Of a DNA stretch of 64,000 nucleotides, positions 9,372 through 17,185 are shown piece after piece; the stretch's first letter is position 1, and every line of letters begins with the position of its first letter. The position numbers were made by a program, and so were the translations under genes. The DNA lies in assembly GCF_014048475.1 (NCBI RefSeq), contig NZ_NWUS01000001.1, forward strand, positions 1 through 64,000. Direction: 5' to 3'. The notes beneath the pieces are model-generated. The model was not told the DNA's origin and searched no databases. It saw only the letters and a list, made by a program, of their open reading frames with translations. The DNA comes from Bombella favorum. GTDB lineage: Bacteria > Pseudomonadota > Alphaproteobacteria > Acetobacterales > Acetobacteraceae.

Positions 9372-10401
9372 GGCGGCAGTCCAGCTCCGCTGGCTGATGA
9401 AGCCACTAGCGGTATGGCTCGAGGACCCCGCAACGGAGGAGATCTGCATTAACCGGCCGGGTGAGGTGTTCGTCCGCCAGAGGGGTACGTTCACCCAGTA
9501 TGAGATTCCACTTTCATATGAGGATTTGGAAGACATCGCCATTCTGGCCGGGGCCCTGCGCAAACAGGATGTAGGGGAGCGGCACCCGTTGTGCTCGACA
9601 GAACTGCCCGGTGGTGAACGTCTTCAGATATGCCTGCCTCCATCGGTACCGGCCAGGACGGTCAGTCTGACCATCCGCCGGCCAAGCAACAAGGTGGCCG
9701 AACTCGCCTCGGTGACGAAACGGTATGACATTTCACGATGGAACCGCTGGCAGAACAGGACGGAAGCCGAAGAAAAACGGCATGAGGAAGTTCTGGGCTA
9801 TTATGACAGTGGAGATTTGGAGGCCTTTCTAGCGGCCTGCGTACGCAACCGCCTGACCATGCTGCTGTGTGGGGCTACGGGCTCTGGCAAGACCACGATG
9901 AGCCGGACGCTCATCTCGGCAATACCACTTCATGAACGGCCGATCACGATTGAGGATACACCGGAACTCATCATTCCGCATCCGAACCATGTGCGGCTGC
10001 TTTATTCAAAATCAGGGACAGGCATCAATTCCGTCAGTGCAGAAGACCTTCTGCATGCCAGTCTCCGTATGAGGCCTGACCGTATCCTGCTGGGCGAAAT
10101 GCGTGATGATGCGGCTTGGACATACCTCAATGAGGTCGTTTCTGGTCATCCGGGCTCCATCTCCACCATTCACGGGGCCAATCCGGTTCAGGCCTTCAAG
10201 AAGCTGTTTTCACTCATCAAGGGGTCGCCGCAGGGGGCGGCCCTTGAGGATAAGACCCTCGTGGACATGCTGTCATCCGCCATTGATGTGATCGTGCCAT
10301 TTGAAACGACGGGTGAGGTCTATTCCATCGGGGAGGTCTGGCTTGCTGCTGATGCACGCCGCAACAAAGAGACCGTGGCTGATCTGCTGACACGGTACTG
10401 A
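9361..10401 (+). CDS. virB11: VirB11 T4SS ATPase
   Basis: A 346-residue hexameric traffic ATPase (GspE/VirB11 superfamily) acting at the inner membrane. The Walker A motif GATGSGKT is at about residues 171-178. The Asp box is in TIEDTPELI, the Walker B in RILLGEMRDD, and the His box in SGHPGSISTIHGANP. The ATG at 9361 has a GGTGG ribosome site; GTG 9355 is the alternative start. The gene is nested against the end of virB10 and is followed by virD4 after 16 bases. Confidence 0.95.
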   Translation: MVSEAAVQLRWLMKPLAVWLEDPATEEICINRPGEVFVRQRGTFTQYEIPLSYEDLEDIAILAGALRKQDVGERHPLCSTELPGGERLQICLPPSVPARTVSLTIRRPSNKVAELASVTKRYDISRWNRWQNRTEAEEKRHEEVLGYYDSGDLEAFLAACVRNRLTMLLCGATGSGKTTMSRTLISAIPLHERPITIEDTPELIIPHPNHVRLLYSKSGTGINSVSAEDLLHASLRMRPDRILLGEMRDDAAWTYLNEVVSGHPGSISTIHGANPVQAFKKLFSLIKGSPQGAALEDKTLVDMLSSAIDVIVPFETTGEVYSIGEVWLAADARRNKETVADLLTRY

Positions 10402-10417
10402 AGAGGGGGGATAGGGC

Positions 10418-12250
10418 ATGGCTTTCGCAAACTGGTCTCCTATAATGACCGTCCGGCTCATAGCTGGCATCGTGCTGGTATTTGCGGGATGGACGGTTGT
10501 CGCTTCCCTTGTTTTCCTTGCAGGGACGGGGCTGTTCAGCTCGTTTGATTATCCATTCTATCAATGGTGGCTCTACCTTTATTATGGGCGGGACAATCCG
10601 GTCGTCGTGCATTGGCTGAAGATCGGGGCGGGAGCAGGCTGCGCCGCCATCTTGGTGATGGCCGTGATCATCGCCGCCGCTGCCCGCCGTAGTATGGCCC
10701 AGCTGTTTCGGCGGTCTTCCCTGCCTGGCGGTGGCGTGCGGGCGTCGGTCAGGGGCGTGACAGGGAATCATGGCCATGCGGAATGGATGACCATGAAATT
10801 CGCCCGGATGCTCTTCCCGGGGCCATCTCCTGAATATGGTGGTGTCGTCGTCGGGGAAGCCTACCGTGTGGATGAGGACAGGGGAGCACGGCTGCCGTTT
10901 ATGCCCAAGGATTCCAAGACGTGGGGGATGGGGGGACGTGCACCGCTTCTGATTGATCCATGTGAGAGTGGTTCGACACACAGTCTGGTTTTCGCCGGGC
11001 CGGGGTCCTTCAAGTCCACGTCGGCAGTTACTACGTTGACGACGTGGACCGGGTCTGTGGTCGTGCTTGATCCCAGTACGGAATTGGGGCCGATGCTGAG
11101 GCCATTCAGGGAGTCGCTCGGCCATCAGGTTCATGAGCTGAACTTGGGTGGGGGAATAGGTTTCAATGTTCTGGGCTGGATTGATATCAATTCTCCGGAG
11201 GCCATCACGAACATTCAGGATGTTGTGTCCTGGATATGCCGGGAGAGTGGTGGAGGTAAAAAGGATTCCAGCAGCGATTTCTTCGACCGGCAGGGGCGCA
11301 ACCTGATAACATGCCTTCTAGCGCACATGCTGTATGACCCGGACCTACCAGCGGAGCAGAAAACGCTGCGTACGCTTCGCAGTGGCCTCAGCATGCCACA
11401 GGATGACGTGCGGGCCCTTCTGAGGATCATTCATGAGACCAGTGTTTCCACCTACGCCCGTCAGATAGCAGGGGCTATCATGGGGCTTGTGGAAGAGACA
11501 TTTTCAGGGGTGTATGGCAGTGCGGATGACAAGACGTCGTGGCTGTCGAACCCGGCGTTTGCCGAGCTGGTATCTGGTAGCAGTTTCCGGTCGTCAGATA
11601 TCATGCATGGCGGGATGGATGTTTTTGTTCAGCTGCCCCTGCGTGCGCTGGAAAACACGCCGGAAATTGGCCGTACCATCATAGGGGCGTTGCTCAATTC
11701 TGTTTATGAGGCGGATGGCCGGATCCAAAACCGTGTGCTGTTTCTGCTGGATGAAGTAGCCCGCCTTGGGCCCATGCGCATCATGGCGACAGCCCGTGAT
11801 GCGGGGCGGAAATATGGCATAACGCTGCGTCTCCTGTACCAGTCCGTCGGCCAGCTTGAAGAACAGTGGGGACGTGAAGGGAAACGGGCCTGGTATGATG
11901 CGGCAGTACACCGCACGTATGTGGCCATTTCTGACCTTGAAACAGCCAAGGAACTGGAAGAGACGTTCGGGAATTATGGCGTCGTGGCGACATCAGGCGG
12001 CAGCAACAAGGGCAGCTCCGGCAAAGGGCTGGGGGGTGGCAGCAGGTCTCATGGAACGAATGTCAGTTACAGTGAAATGAGCCGCCCGCTCATTCGTCGT
12101 GAGGAGCTGCTGAACAATACCCGTGTTGATGAGGCGTTTGTTGTTGTGCGGGGGGCCAGTCCCCTGCGGTGTGGCGTGCCCATCTATTTTAGGCGTCCGG
12201 AAATCGAGGAAAAGATTGCGGCCAGCAGGTTTGGAAAGTCTTTAGGGTGA
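10418..12250 (+). CDS. virD4: VirD4/TraG coupling protein with variant P-loop
   Basis: A 610-residue coupling ATPase that brings substrates to the T4SS. Two N-terminal membrane helices (about residues 10-35 and 65-90) are followed by the RecA-like domain. The nucleotide-binding loop reads AGPGSFKST (residues 193-201), so the two glycines of the usual GxxxxGK pattern are A and F while K199 and S200 are kept. The Walker B region VLFLLDEVARLGPM is intact. The Gly/Ser-rich C-terminal stretch near residue 528 may be a flexible substrate region. A copy of the last 43 bases of this gene occurs at 14258-14300, marking a duplication breakpoint. Confidence 0.93.
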   Translation: MAFANWSPIMTVRLIAGIVLVFAGWTVVASLVFLAGTGLFSSFDYPFYQWWLYLYYGRDNPVVVHWLKIGAGAGCAAILVMAVIIAAAARRSMAQLFRRSSLPGGGVRASVRGVTGNHGHAEWMTMKFARMLFPGPSPEYGGVVVGEAYRVDEDRGARLPFMPKDSKTWGMGGRAPLLIDPCESGSTHSLVFAGPGSFKSTSAVTTLTTWTGSVVVLDPSTELGPMLRPFRESLGHQVHELNLGGGIGFNVLGWIDINSPEAITNIQDVVSWICRESGGGKKDSSSDFFDRQGRNLITCLLAHMLYDPDLPAEQKTLRTLRSGLSMPQDDVRALLRIIHETSVSTYARQIAGAIMGLVEETFSGVYGSADDKTSWLSNPAFAELVSGSSFRSSDIMHGGMDVFVQLPLRALENTPEIGRTIIGALLNSVYEADGRIQNRVLFLLDEVARLGPMRIMATARDAGRKYGITLRLLYQSVGQLEEQWGREGKRAWYDAAVHRTYVAISDLETAKELEETFGNYGVVATSGGSNKGSSGKGLGGGSRSHGTNVSYSEMSRPLIRREELLNNTRVDEAFVVVRGASPLRCGVPIYFRRPEIEEKIAASRFGKSLG

Positions 12251-12347
12251 CATGGTGGAAACCGGTACGTTACCGGAGGAAAATATCTTTCCCGATAGCG
12301 TGGCCGGCTTCCGTTGTGGTGGTGCTCAGATGTGGTTTCGTGGTTGG

Positions 12348-13037
12348 TCAATCCGAGATATCATGCACATCAAGGATTGTCGTTTCGCTGTTTTGCCTGA
12401 AATAAGGAACGGCATCTTCGATGAAGCTGCGTAGTCCTGGTGTCTCATACCCCTTGCGGATGAATATCCAGGCCTCAAGGGGGAAATAAAGAATTGAATG
12501 CTTGCCCCTCAGCACGTCGGCGATAGCCTGTCCCGCTGCTCCGCCTTCGGCGTCGGATGGATATTGGTAGAGGATCACGCTGACCATGTTCCCATCCTTG
12601 TCGAAGATATCGGTATGGACATTGGTGACACAGGCGTGAGGCTGGCATGATGAGAACATGAGGAAATCACCCTTGCGGAAATCGCCTCCTTCAATATTGA
12701 CGCCGGAGATTGATGCTTTGTAGTTTTCTATCAGATATGATTGAAGCTTCTTGTTGAGGGCACGGAATCTGGAAGAATTTTTGAAGCTCTCCTCGCATTT
12801 CATGAATTTCATGGCGTTTTTTTTGTCATAACGTCTTAGCGCACGTACATATTCGGGATAATCCAAAGCTTCTGTCCAGTCGGAGCCCGGCTCTTTAGCA
12901 AGTCTATCAAGCATGCGGTCCGGATGCTCAAAGCGGCATGAAGCCTGTGTATCTGCGGCTTTTGCCGTGACATTGGCCAGAGCGAGAAGGGTGGCTATCA
13001 CAAGGAGCGTTTGGGAGCGATGGATGGTGTGATGCAT
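12348..13037 (-). CDS. Ivy-like periplasmic lysozyme inhibitor (putative immunity protein)
   Basis: A 229-residue secreted protein with a signal peptide ending near AKA-A (about residue 27). Residues 131-136 read CQPHAC and sit just before a predicted beta hairpin (VTNVHTDIFDKDGNMVSVIL). Ivy-type inhibitors of C-type lysozyme carry a CKPHDC loop in the same place, with the His inserted into the lysozyme active site, and a similar GG-containing segment precedes it in both. The start overlaps the 3' end of the upstream muramidase gene by 40 bases, so the two are co-transcribed. The natural reading is immunity against that muramidase. The overall similarity to Ivy is short and motif-based, so function is inferred. 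Confidence 0.75.
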   Translation of the reverse strand: MHHTIHRSQTLLVIATLLALANVTAKAADTQASCRFEHPDRMLDRLAKEPGSDWTEALDYPEYVRALRRYDKKNAMKFMKCEESFKNSSRFRALNKKLQSYLIENYKASISGVNIEGGDFRKGDFLMFSSCQPHACVTNVHTDIFDKDGNMVSVILYQYPSDAEGGAAGQAIADVLRGKHSILYFPLEAWIFIRKGYETPGLRSFIEDAVPYFRQNSETTILDVHDISD

Positions 13038-13861
13038 GCGTTTTCTCCTGATTCTTTGTATAGAAGACTGATGTCGCCTCTGAGGACCTGTGCGTCGTTC
13101 TTGGCCCTTTGCCTCCCGATGATGTTCGGGAAGTAACGTTCTATGTCGTCGGCCGCTTTGGAGACCTTCCCTTCAAGAAATTCCTGATAGAGATGCCGCT
13201 TTATTTGGTTGTCGCCGGGGTGTCCGAAGTTTGGTCCCATGACATAAGACAGATCTACTAGGACCGTCTTGACAGGTTCAGACAGATTATCGAAAGCGTG
13301 AGGGACCTGACTGTTTCTTTCAAAGCGTTTTTGAGTATGGTTCGTAATCTGATTGAAGGTGATATTGGACAGACAGTCCACTTCATCCTTTCTAAGACGG
13401 ACGGGGTGTTGTTGGATGGCTAAATAGTCATATGCTTTCTGCCCATGCAGGCCTTTGTGATTATGGTCTGTCGCGAAAAGGATATCTGGTATTCTGTCGA
13501 GTGTTTTCTCTACTCTCGTACGCAACTCCTCAGGTACATCTTTTGCAGCTCTGACGGCTCTTTTGAATTCTTCCCGTGTATGCTGCGCCAGATCCACACC
13601 ATGGCCGACTGTTACGCCGGAGGATGGGCCGCCAGGGTAATAACCATGCAACTGCATACGTGGCTTCCCACCTTCGTTGAGATACACAAAGGCACGATCC
13701 CTCGTGGTCAGGCCATTTTTAGGTTCTGGAGCTAGGGAGCATGACGGTCGAGTGGACAGTTCCTGTCGAGGGTTTTCTTCCAGATGACGTTTATTTTCCG
13801 GCTGTTGGCTTCTGGCTCTTACTTGTTTTAAGAAGTAATCATGTTGCGTGTGGTCTGACAT
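12998..13861 (-). CDS. pesticin/T4-lysozyme-like muramidase, putative T4SS effector
   Basis: A 287-residue protein without a signal peptide. Residues 1-50 form a polar, variable N-terminal region; the rest is a lysozyme fold of the pesticin type. The catalytic set is visible: E63 in NEGGKP, T84 in SGVTVGHG and D90 in GVDL, with the T-x5-D spacing of pesticin. Such enzymes cut the glycan chain of peptidoglycan. Lack of a Sec signal, position next to virD4 and the co-transcribed Ivy-like inhibitor suggest a toxin delivered by the T4SS into neighbouring bacteria, with the inhibitor protecting siblings. A bacteriocin released by lysis is the main alternative. Confidence 0.8.
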   Translation of the reverse strand: MSDHTQHDYFLKQVRARSQQPENKRHLEENPRQELSTRPSCSLAPEPKNGLTTRDRAFVYLNEGGKPRMQLHGYYPGGPSSGVTVGHGVDLAQHTREEFKRAVRAAKDVPEELRTRVEKTLDRIPDILFATDHNHKGLHGQKAYDYLAIQQHPVRLRKDEVDCLSNITFNQITNHTQKRFERNSQVPHAFDNLSEPVKTVLVDLSYVMGPNFGHPGDNQIKRHLYQEFLEGKVSKAADDIERYFPNIIGRQRAKNDAQVLRGDISLLYKESGENACITPSIAPKRSL

Positions 13862-14035
13862 CTGAGCCTTGCCTCATCCGAAGAGAGGCAGCTTAGGTTC
13901 TATTTCGTTAAAATAGAGATAACAGGGCGTTGCTTTGGCCGTTACTTGGGACGATCGAGGCATTTTTTCGAATTCATCGATCTCCGATTTAATTTCATGG
14001 AACGTCGTAATATTAGTTAAACAAAACTGTTTCAT

Positions 14036-14171
14036 TTAAGCTGATGTTATTTTTAATTTTATGTTTTTGGGAATTATTATTGTATAGATTGTCTCATCTA
14101 TGATGAATGGATAGGGACTACCCTTTTTTGTCAGGAAGTTAATTGGGCTGGTCGGCCATGGAGGTTTGTTT
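14036..14171. other. AT-rich spacer between left-copy kikA remnant and muramidase
   Basis: Together with 13862-14035 this forms the non-coding stretch upstream of the left muramidase gene. It is AT-rich and matches the corresponding stretch of the right copy (15882-16192). It probably carries the promoter of the muramidase-inhibitor pair. A frame running through it from the kikA remnant (14036-14245) is a frameshifted by-product rather than a gene. Confidence 0.5.
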
Positions 14172-14256
14172 TTACTGCCCTGAAAACCATGTCCCACGGC
14201 ATCATATCCAGACCACGGCTCAAATACTCTGATATTGAAATACATCTGATTAGGAC
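14172..14256 (-). pseudogene. remnant of a kikA/trbM-like gene
   Basis: Only the C-terminal part of the kikA-like gene at 16193-16612 is left here. The 5' part is missing because the duplication junction cuts the gene at 14256. Inside the remnant, 87 bases are deleted exactly between two GGCATCAT repeats that are still both present in the intact copy (16220-16227 and 16307-16314). One further T is lost (GTCCCAC against GTTCCCAC), which shifts the frame and removes the normal stop. It cannot make a functional product. Confidence 0.85.
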
Positions 14257-14354
14257 AGGGAAAAGATTGCGGCCAGCAGGTTTGGAAACTTTTTAGGGTG
14301 ACATGGTGGAAGCCGGTCCGCCATGGTGGTGCTCAGATGTGCTTTCGTGGTTGG

Positions 14355-15881
14355 TCAGTTCGAGATGTTGTGAATATCAAGGAGTGTCGTGCGGCTGTTT
14401 TGCCTGAAGTAAGGAATGGCCTCTTCGATGAAGTCACGCAGTCCTGGTGTGTCATATCCCCTGCGGATGAAGACCCAGGCTTCAAGAGGATAGTAGTTTA
14501 TGGAATGTCTGCCCCTCAGCACGTCGGCGATAGCCTGTCCCGCTGCTCCGCCTTCGGCGTCGGATGGATATTGGTAGAGGATCACGCTGACCATGTTCCC
14601 ATCCTTGTCGAAGATATCGGTATGGACATTGGTAACACAGGCGTGAGGCTGGCATGATGAGAACATGAGGAAATCACCCTTGCGGAAATCGCCTCCTTCA
14701 ATATTGACGCCGGAGATTGATGCTTTGTAGTTTTCTATCAGATATGACTGAAGCTTCTTGTTGAGAGCACGGAATCTGGCGGAATTTTTGAAGCTCTCCT
14801 CGCATTTCATGAATTTCATGGCGTTTTTTTTGTCATGATGTTCTAGTGCATAGACATATTCGGGATAATCCAAAGTTTCTGTCCAGTCGGAAACCCCTTG
14901 TTCCTTGGCAAGTTTGTCACGCATGCGGTCCGGATGCTCAAAGCGGCATGAAGCCTGTGTATCTGCGGCTTTTGCCGTGACATTGGCCAGAGCGAGAAGG
15001 GCGGCTATTACAAGGAGCGTTTGGGAGCGTTTGGGAGCGATGGATGGTGTGATGCATGCGTTTTCTCCTGATTCTTTGTATAAAAGACTGATGTCGCCTC
15101 GTAGGACTTGTGCATCGTTTTGGGCCCTTTGCTTCCCGATGATGTTCGGGAAGTAACTTTCTATGTCGTCGGCCGCTTTGGAGACCTTCCCTTCAAGAAA
15201 TTCCTGATAGAGATGCCGCTTTATTTGGTTGTCGCCGGGGTGCCCGAAGTTTGGTCCCATGACATAAGACAGATCTACTAGGACCGTCTTGACAGGTTCA
15301 GACAGGTTATCGAAAGCGTGAGGGACCTGACTGTTTCTTTCAAAGCGTTTTTGAGTATGGTTCGTAATCTGGTTGAAAGTGATATTGGACAGACAGTCCA
15401 CTTCATCCTTTCTGAGCTGGAGGCGGTGTTTTTTAATGGATAGATAGTCCTTTGTTTCCTGTCCATGCAGGCCTTTGTGATTATGGTCTGTCGCGAAAAG
15501 GATATCTGGTATTCTGTCGAGTGTTTTCTCTACTCTCGTACGCAACTCCTCAGGTACATCTTTTGCAGCTCTGATGGTTCTTTTGAATTCTTCCCGTGTA
15601 TGCTGTGCCAGATCCACACCATGGCCGACTGTTACACCGGAGTTGCCGCCTCCAGGGTAATAACCATTCAACTGTATATGTGGCTTCCCACCTTCGTGGT
15701 CATAGACGAATCCACGATCCCCTGTAGTCAGGCCGTGCTTAGGTTGCGGGGATGAAGAACATGGATATTCGGCAAGCTGTTCCTGCTGAGGCTTTTCTCT
15801 TACATGGAGCCCATCTTCTTCTGATTGTTGGTCTTTGGCTTTTACCTGTTTTAAGAAGTAGTCTTGCGTGTGGTCTGACAT
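14355..15881 (-). CDS. fused pesticin-like muramidase / Ivy-like inhibitor
   Basis: A single 508-residue frame joins what are two genes in the left copy. Residues 1-287 or so are the muramidase with E63, T84 and D90 all kept (DHEGGKP, SGVTVGHGVDL). The fusion point is PKRSQTLLV, after which the former signal peptide becomes an internal hydrophobic segment, followed by the Ivy-like domain with CQPHAC at about residues 410-415. The cause is a tandem duplication of GTTTGGGAGC at 15019-15038; the same insertion puts the inhibitor's own ATG out of frame. The product could be a self-inhibited or membrane-anchored enzyme, or the copy may be decaying. Sequence outside the junction is intact, which argues against long decay. 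Confidence 0.8.
   Translation of the reverse strand: MSDHTQDYFLKQVKAKDQQSEEDGLHVREKPQQEQLAEYPCSSSPQPKHGLTTGDRGFVYDHEGGKPHIQLNGYYPGGGNSGVTVGHGVDLAQHTREEFKRTIRAAKDVPEELRTRVEKTLDRIPDILFATDHNHKGLHGQETKDYLSIKKHRLQLRKDEVDCLSNITFNQITNHTQKRFERNSQVPHAFDNLSEPVKTVLVDLSYVMGPNFGHPGDNQIKRHLYQEFLEGKVSKAADDIESYFPNIIGKQRAQNDAQVLRGDISLLYKESGENACITPSIAPKRSQTLLVIAALLALANVTAKAADTQASCRFEHPDRMRDKLAKEQGVSDWTETLDYPEYVYALEHHDKKNAMKFMKCEESFKNSARFRALNKKLQSYLIENYKASISGVNIEGGDFRKGDFLMFSSCQPHACVTNVHTDIFDKDGNMVSVILYQYPSDAEGGAAGQAIADVLRGRHSINYYPLEAWVFIRRGYDTPGLRDFIEEAIPYFRQNSRTTLLDIHNISN
15019..15038 (-). repeat. 10-bp tandem duplication causing the fusion
   Basis: The unit GTTTGGGAGC (plus strand) occurs twice here but once at the equivalent place in the left copy (13009-13018). 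An insertion of ten bases shifts the frame by one and joins the muramidase frame to the inhibitor frame. Short tandem repeats of this type can arise and be lost by replication slippage, so the state could be reversible. Confidence 0.9.
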
Positions 15882-16192
15882 CTGAGCCTTGCCTCATCCG
15901 AAGAGAAGGCAGCTTAGGTTCTATTTCGTTAAAATAGAGATAATAGGGTGTTGCTGTTGTCGTTACTTGGGATGATTAAGGAATTTTTCGAATTCATCGT
16001 TCTGCCATTTTAATTTCATGGGACGTCGTAATGTTAATTAAACAAAAATGTTTCATTTAAATTTATGCTATTTTGATTTTTTCTGTTTTTGAAAATTATT
16101 ATTGTATAGATTGCATTGTTTATGACATTATAAAAAGACTGTCATTTGTCGTCAGGCCTTTAATTGGGTTGTTCGGTCATGGTAGTTTGTTT
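15882..16192. other. AT-rich intergenic region upstream of the fusion gene
   Basis: About 310 bases between the kikA-like gene and the muramidase-inhibitor fusion. It is AT-rich, has no credible frame on either strand and presumably holds the promoter of the fusion gene. The ribosome site of the fusion gene is the AAGG before ATG 15881. I see no strong hairpin terminator. Confidence 0.5.
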
Positions 16193-16612
16193 CTACTGCC
16201 CTGAAAACCATGTTCCCACGGCATCATTCTCACTCCTGGCTAGAGCTGCATTTTCTGTATCAGGGCACGTTTGCAGATAGGCACCGCGCACAGCCTTTGT
16301 TAGATCGGCATCATATCCAGACCACGGATCAAAGACTCTGATATTGAAATATATCTGATTAGGACCCACACAGGCGGGGCCACCAGACGTTCCCATACCG
16401 ACGTAGGGAGCAAGGCACAGAATGGTCGAGCAAGCTGGCGAGCTGCCCCCCATTTTATTGATGTTATCCAACATCTTTCCAACTTTTTTTCGCATGTGTT
16501 TTCTTACGTACGGAAAACCATCGGGAAAGGCGTGAGCTGTCTGGAGGGTGGATACAAATAAAAGAGGTAGTAAAATAATTACCTTAATTATGTTTTTCTG
16601 ATGGTATCTCAT
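16193..16612 (-). CDS. KikA/TrbM-like secreted T4SS accessory protein
   Basis: A 139-residue protein with a signal peptide ending at AHA-F (about residue 28). The mature part has the Cys pattern of the TrbM/KikA/MpfK family: SPACSTILCLAPYVG, then a second Cys-containing segment, YFNIRVFDPW and a final R-x5-QTCPD block. Family members occur in conjugative T4SS regions; KikA of IncN plasmids is linked to killing of Klebsiella recipients. Its exact role is not settled. The gene lies upstream of the muramidase on the same strand, and its duplicated copy at 14172-14256 is a remnant. Confidence 0.72.
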   Translation of the reverse strand: MRYHQKNIIKVIILLPLLFVSTLQTAHAFPDGFPYVRKHMRKKVGKMLDNINKMGGSSPACSTILCLAPYVGMGTSGGPACVGPNQIYFNIRVFDPWSGYDADLTKAVRGAYLQTCPDTENAALARSENDAVGTWFSGQ

Positions 16613-17185
16613 CGTATTTCTCCAGATTGACGCAAGAGACCATTTTTTCTGCCGTGCGTGGGTAATTTGTAGAGAAAAAATGTTAAATAATTTATAATTC
16701 TGATTAATATAATCGGTGAACTAATTGTAACTATAAGAGAAAATTGATTCTATTATTGAGGTTGCACGCTCTGGCGAGCGGAAAAGCAGATTATCATGGA
16801 GTTGCATGACGGCTATCTGCGTTAATTCATGAGGCATACTCAGACGGGATTGAGGGTGTATTCTTCGGGCTTCAAGAGGGCCGTTACTTGTTGTTGGTCT
16901 GGAAAATTCAAAATGTCGTCGCCTAGGAGAGGGAGGGCTTTCGTAGAAGGGGACGACATCTTGTGTGAGTCGCTCAAGAAAACCACAGGATATTGTGTCT
17001 TCTGCGCCTCAGAGTCGACGGCTTATAAAAAACTTTAATAACTCCAATAATTGGCTGTTTTCTCGACTCTTTATGCGTCCCGTTAGGGAAAGGGCGGCAT
17101 TGTTCATGATCTTTCTATTGAAAGTGAGAAGAGTTCTCATCTAACGTCATTCGTGAAGCAACTCGCAGAGAGAGGGAGACGCCTC
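16613..17185. other. gene-poor stretch at the right edge of the T4SS region
   Basis: About 570 bases separate the divergent kikA-like gene from the next plus-strand gene. The left half is AT-rich and likely carries the kikA promoter. A 69-codon frame at 16829-17038 has no recognisable features and a poor start context, so it is not called. I found no copy of the tRNA-fMet 3' end that would mark an att site. Confidence 0.5.

Larger units (their letters stand above)
12208..14256. repeat. left copy of a 2.05-kb tandem duplication
   Basis: This segment and 14258-16365 are two copies of the same DNA in direct orientation. The left copy starts in the 3' end of virD4 (GGAAAAGATTGCGG) and ends inside a truncated kikA-like gene (at AGGAC, 14252-14256), where the right copy starts at once. 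It contains the separate inhibitor and muramidase genes. The copies are nearly identical in the middle (around 13445-13560) but clearly diverged toward both ends. Confidence 0.93.
14258..16365. repeat. right copy of the 2.05-kb tandem duplication
   Basis: The right copy begins with a duplicate of the virD4 3' end (14258-14300) joined to the kikA remnant and ends inside the intact kikA-like gene at 16365. Compared with the left copy it carries a 10-bp insertion at 15019-15038 that fuses the muramidase and inhibitor frames, lacks about 40 bases near 14310, and retains the 87 bases deleted from the left kikA remnant. Confidence 0.93.

Noticed and set aside
12252..12434. 60-codon plus-strand frame after virD4
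   Set aside because: It runs antisense into the inhibitor gene and has no independent support; part of the duplicated segment.
14036..14245. 69-codon minus-strand frame
   Set aside because: It is the frameshifted kikA remnant running into non-coding DNA, annotated as a pseudogene instead.
16829..17038. 69-codon frame between kikA and the next gene
   Set aside because: Poor start context and no recognisable protein.
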